Source of the DNA: Pedobacter sp. UBA2067
GTDB taxonomy: Bacteria > Bacteroidota > Bacteroidia > Sphingobacteriales > Sphingobacteriaceae
Assembly: GCA_002333205.1 (NCBI GenBank)
Contig: DDAD01000071.1
Span: 26,196-32,525 of the forward strand
DNA length: 6,330 bases
Direction of reading: 5' to 3'
Shown: positions 5,791-6,330 of the stretch, piece after piece
Position numbering within the stretch: position 1 is the first letter of the stretch
Layout of the letters: the number at the start of each line of letters is the position of its first letter
Notes under the pieces: model-generated
Seen by the model: only the letters and a program-made list of their open reading frames with translations
Database searches by the model: none
Told to the model about the DNA's origin: nothing
Made by a program: the position numbers and the translations under genes

Positions 5791-5822
5791 GGTTCCACTG
5801 CGGTTTGAAGCGCCTTAGAACC
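5791..5822 (+). other. Weak hairpin after the RhuM-Fic gene
   Basis: GGTTC (5791-5795) pairs with GAACC (5818-5822), and GCG (5800-5802) with CGC (5811-5813), around a four-by-four internal loop. No T run follows, so it is at best a poor terminator. It lies 31 bases past the stop, where a 3' end would be expected. Confidence 0.2.
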
Positions 5823-5899
5823 TAGAAAACCTTTATGTAATAATGCGGTATAATTATCGCCTTGAATTAACTATAGAGCAGTCCCAAAAATATTTTCTA

Positions 5900-5907
5900 T
5901 AACTTTG
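5900..5907 (+). promoter_or_regulatory. Candidate -7 promoter element for aguB
   Basis: TAACTTTG fits the Bacteroidota -7 consensus TAnnTTTG and ends 19 bases before the aguB ATG, implying a very short leader. No TTTG -33 element is found at the usual spacing; the nearest TTG (5862-5864) is too far upstream. Confidence 0.4.
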
Positions 5908-5926
5908 CATTTCAAAATTTTATTGA

Positions 5927-6330
5927 ATGGCTAAAGTACAAGTTGGATTGGTGCAGATGAGCTGTACCAGTAATAAACAGGAAAATTTAGATAAAGCGAT
6001 CGTAAAGATTCGTGAGGTTGCTGCGCAGGGTGCCCAGGTGGTATGTTTGCAGGAGTTATTTACCTCGCTGTATTTTTGCGATGAAGAAAATTATGATAAT
6101 TTTCAGCTGGCAGAGGCCATCCCTGGTCCGTCGACAGATGCTTTATCTGTAGTTGCCGCAGAATTGAATGTGGTGATTATAGCTTCTTTATTTGAGAAAA
6201 GAGCTGAAGGTCTTTACCATAATACCACCGCGGTGCTGGATGCGGATGGTGCTTACCTGGGTAAGTATCGCAAGATGCACATCCCGGATGATCCAGGTTT
6301 TTATGAGAAGTTTTACTTCACCCCTGGAGA
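5927..6330 (+). CDS. aguB: N-carbamoylputrescine amidohydrolase, 5' part
   Basis: The first 134 codons of a nitrilase-superfamily (carbon-nitrogen hydrolase) protein are present; the window edge cuts it at a little under half of the usual length of about 290 residues. It opens MAKVQVGLVQMSC. The catalytic base is Glu43 in CLQELF, and the catalytic Lys is Lys116 in KYRKMHIPDD. The Cys nucleophile lies beyond the window. The stretch YRKMHIPDDPGFYEKFYFTPG is characteristic of AguB, which converts N-carbamoylputrescine to putrescine, CO2 and ammonia in the agmatine route of polyamine synthesis. Its usual partner, agmatine deiminase (aguA), is not seen here and may lie further downstream. Start at ATG 5927; no Shine-Dalgarno site, as for the other genes. 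A beta-ureidopropionase-type relative is the main alternative. Confidence 0.92.
   Translation, partial: MAKVQVGLVQMSCTSNKQENLDKAIVKIREVAAQGAQVVCLQELFTSLYFCDEENYDNFQLAEAIPGPSTDALSVVAAELNVVIIASLFEKRAEGLYHNTTAVLDADGAYLGKYRKMHIPDDPGFYEKFYFTPG

Noticed and set aside
1..6330. CRISPR array, tRNA, rRNA, insertion sequence or attachment site
   Set aside because: No regularly spaced repeats, cloverleaf-type sequences, transposase motifs or flanking direct repeats were found on either strand by reading.

Overview
The window looks like chromosomal DNA from a member of the Bacteroidota, most likely a Sphingobacteriaceae/Pedobacter-like organism. The evidence is a eukaryote-type class Ia ribonucleotide reductase arranged nrdB then nrdA, start codons without Shine-Dalgarno sites, and promoter candidates of the Bacteroidota -7 type (TAnnTTTG). 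The genus is an inference from remembered protein similarity, not a search result.

Layout, left to right, all genes on the + strand: (1) the last codons of an unidentified gene, ending at 53; (2) a 51-nt, almost fully paired hairpin at 170-220; (3) a small secreted RlpA-like double-psi beta-barrel protein (279-659); (4) a 518-bp gene-free stretch (660-1177). The left half of that stretch is an unusually GC-rich block that folds on paper into four consecutive hairpins. Its right half is AT-rich and packed with inverted repeats, one of them containing a perfect DnaA-box match; (5) nrdB (1178-2152) and nrdA (2228-4606), separated by a short terminator-like hairpin and followed by a strong intrinsic terminator (4631-4662); (6) a stand-alone gene for a RhuM-Fic fusion protein (4768-5760), AT-rich and with different arginine codon use from nrdA, preceded by a small inverted repeat; (7) the first 134 codons of an N-carbamoylputrescine amidohydrolase (aguB), cut by the window edge.

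How the genes work together: NrdB (radical-generating R2) and NrdA (catalytic and allosteric R1) form one enzyme that reduces ribonucleoside diphosphates for DNA synthesis. Every catalytic, radical-transfer and redox cysteine residue I looked for is present. The long leader before nrdB is the most plausible site of control of dNTP supply. RlpA-like (cell wall), AguB (putrescine synthesis) and RhuM-Fic (probable AMPylation or related modification, accessory) have no evident link to the reductase. The least explained material is the 660-1177 region; the most accessory-looking gene is rhuM-fic.
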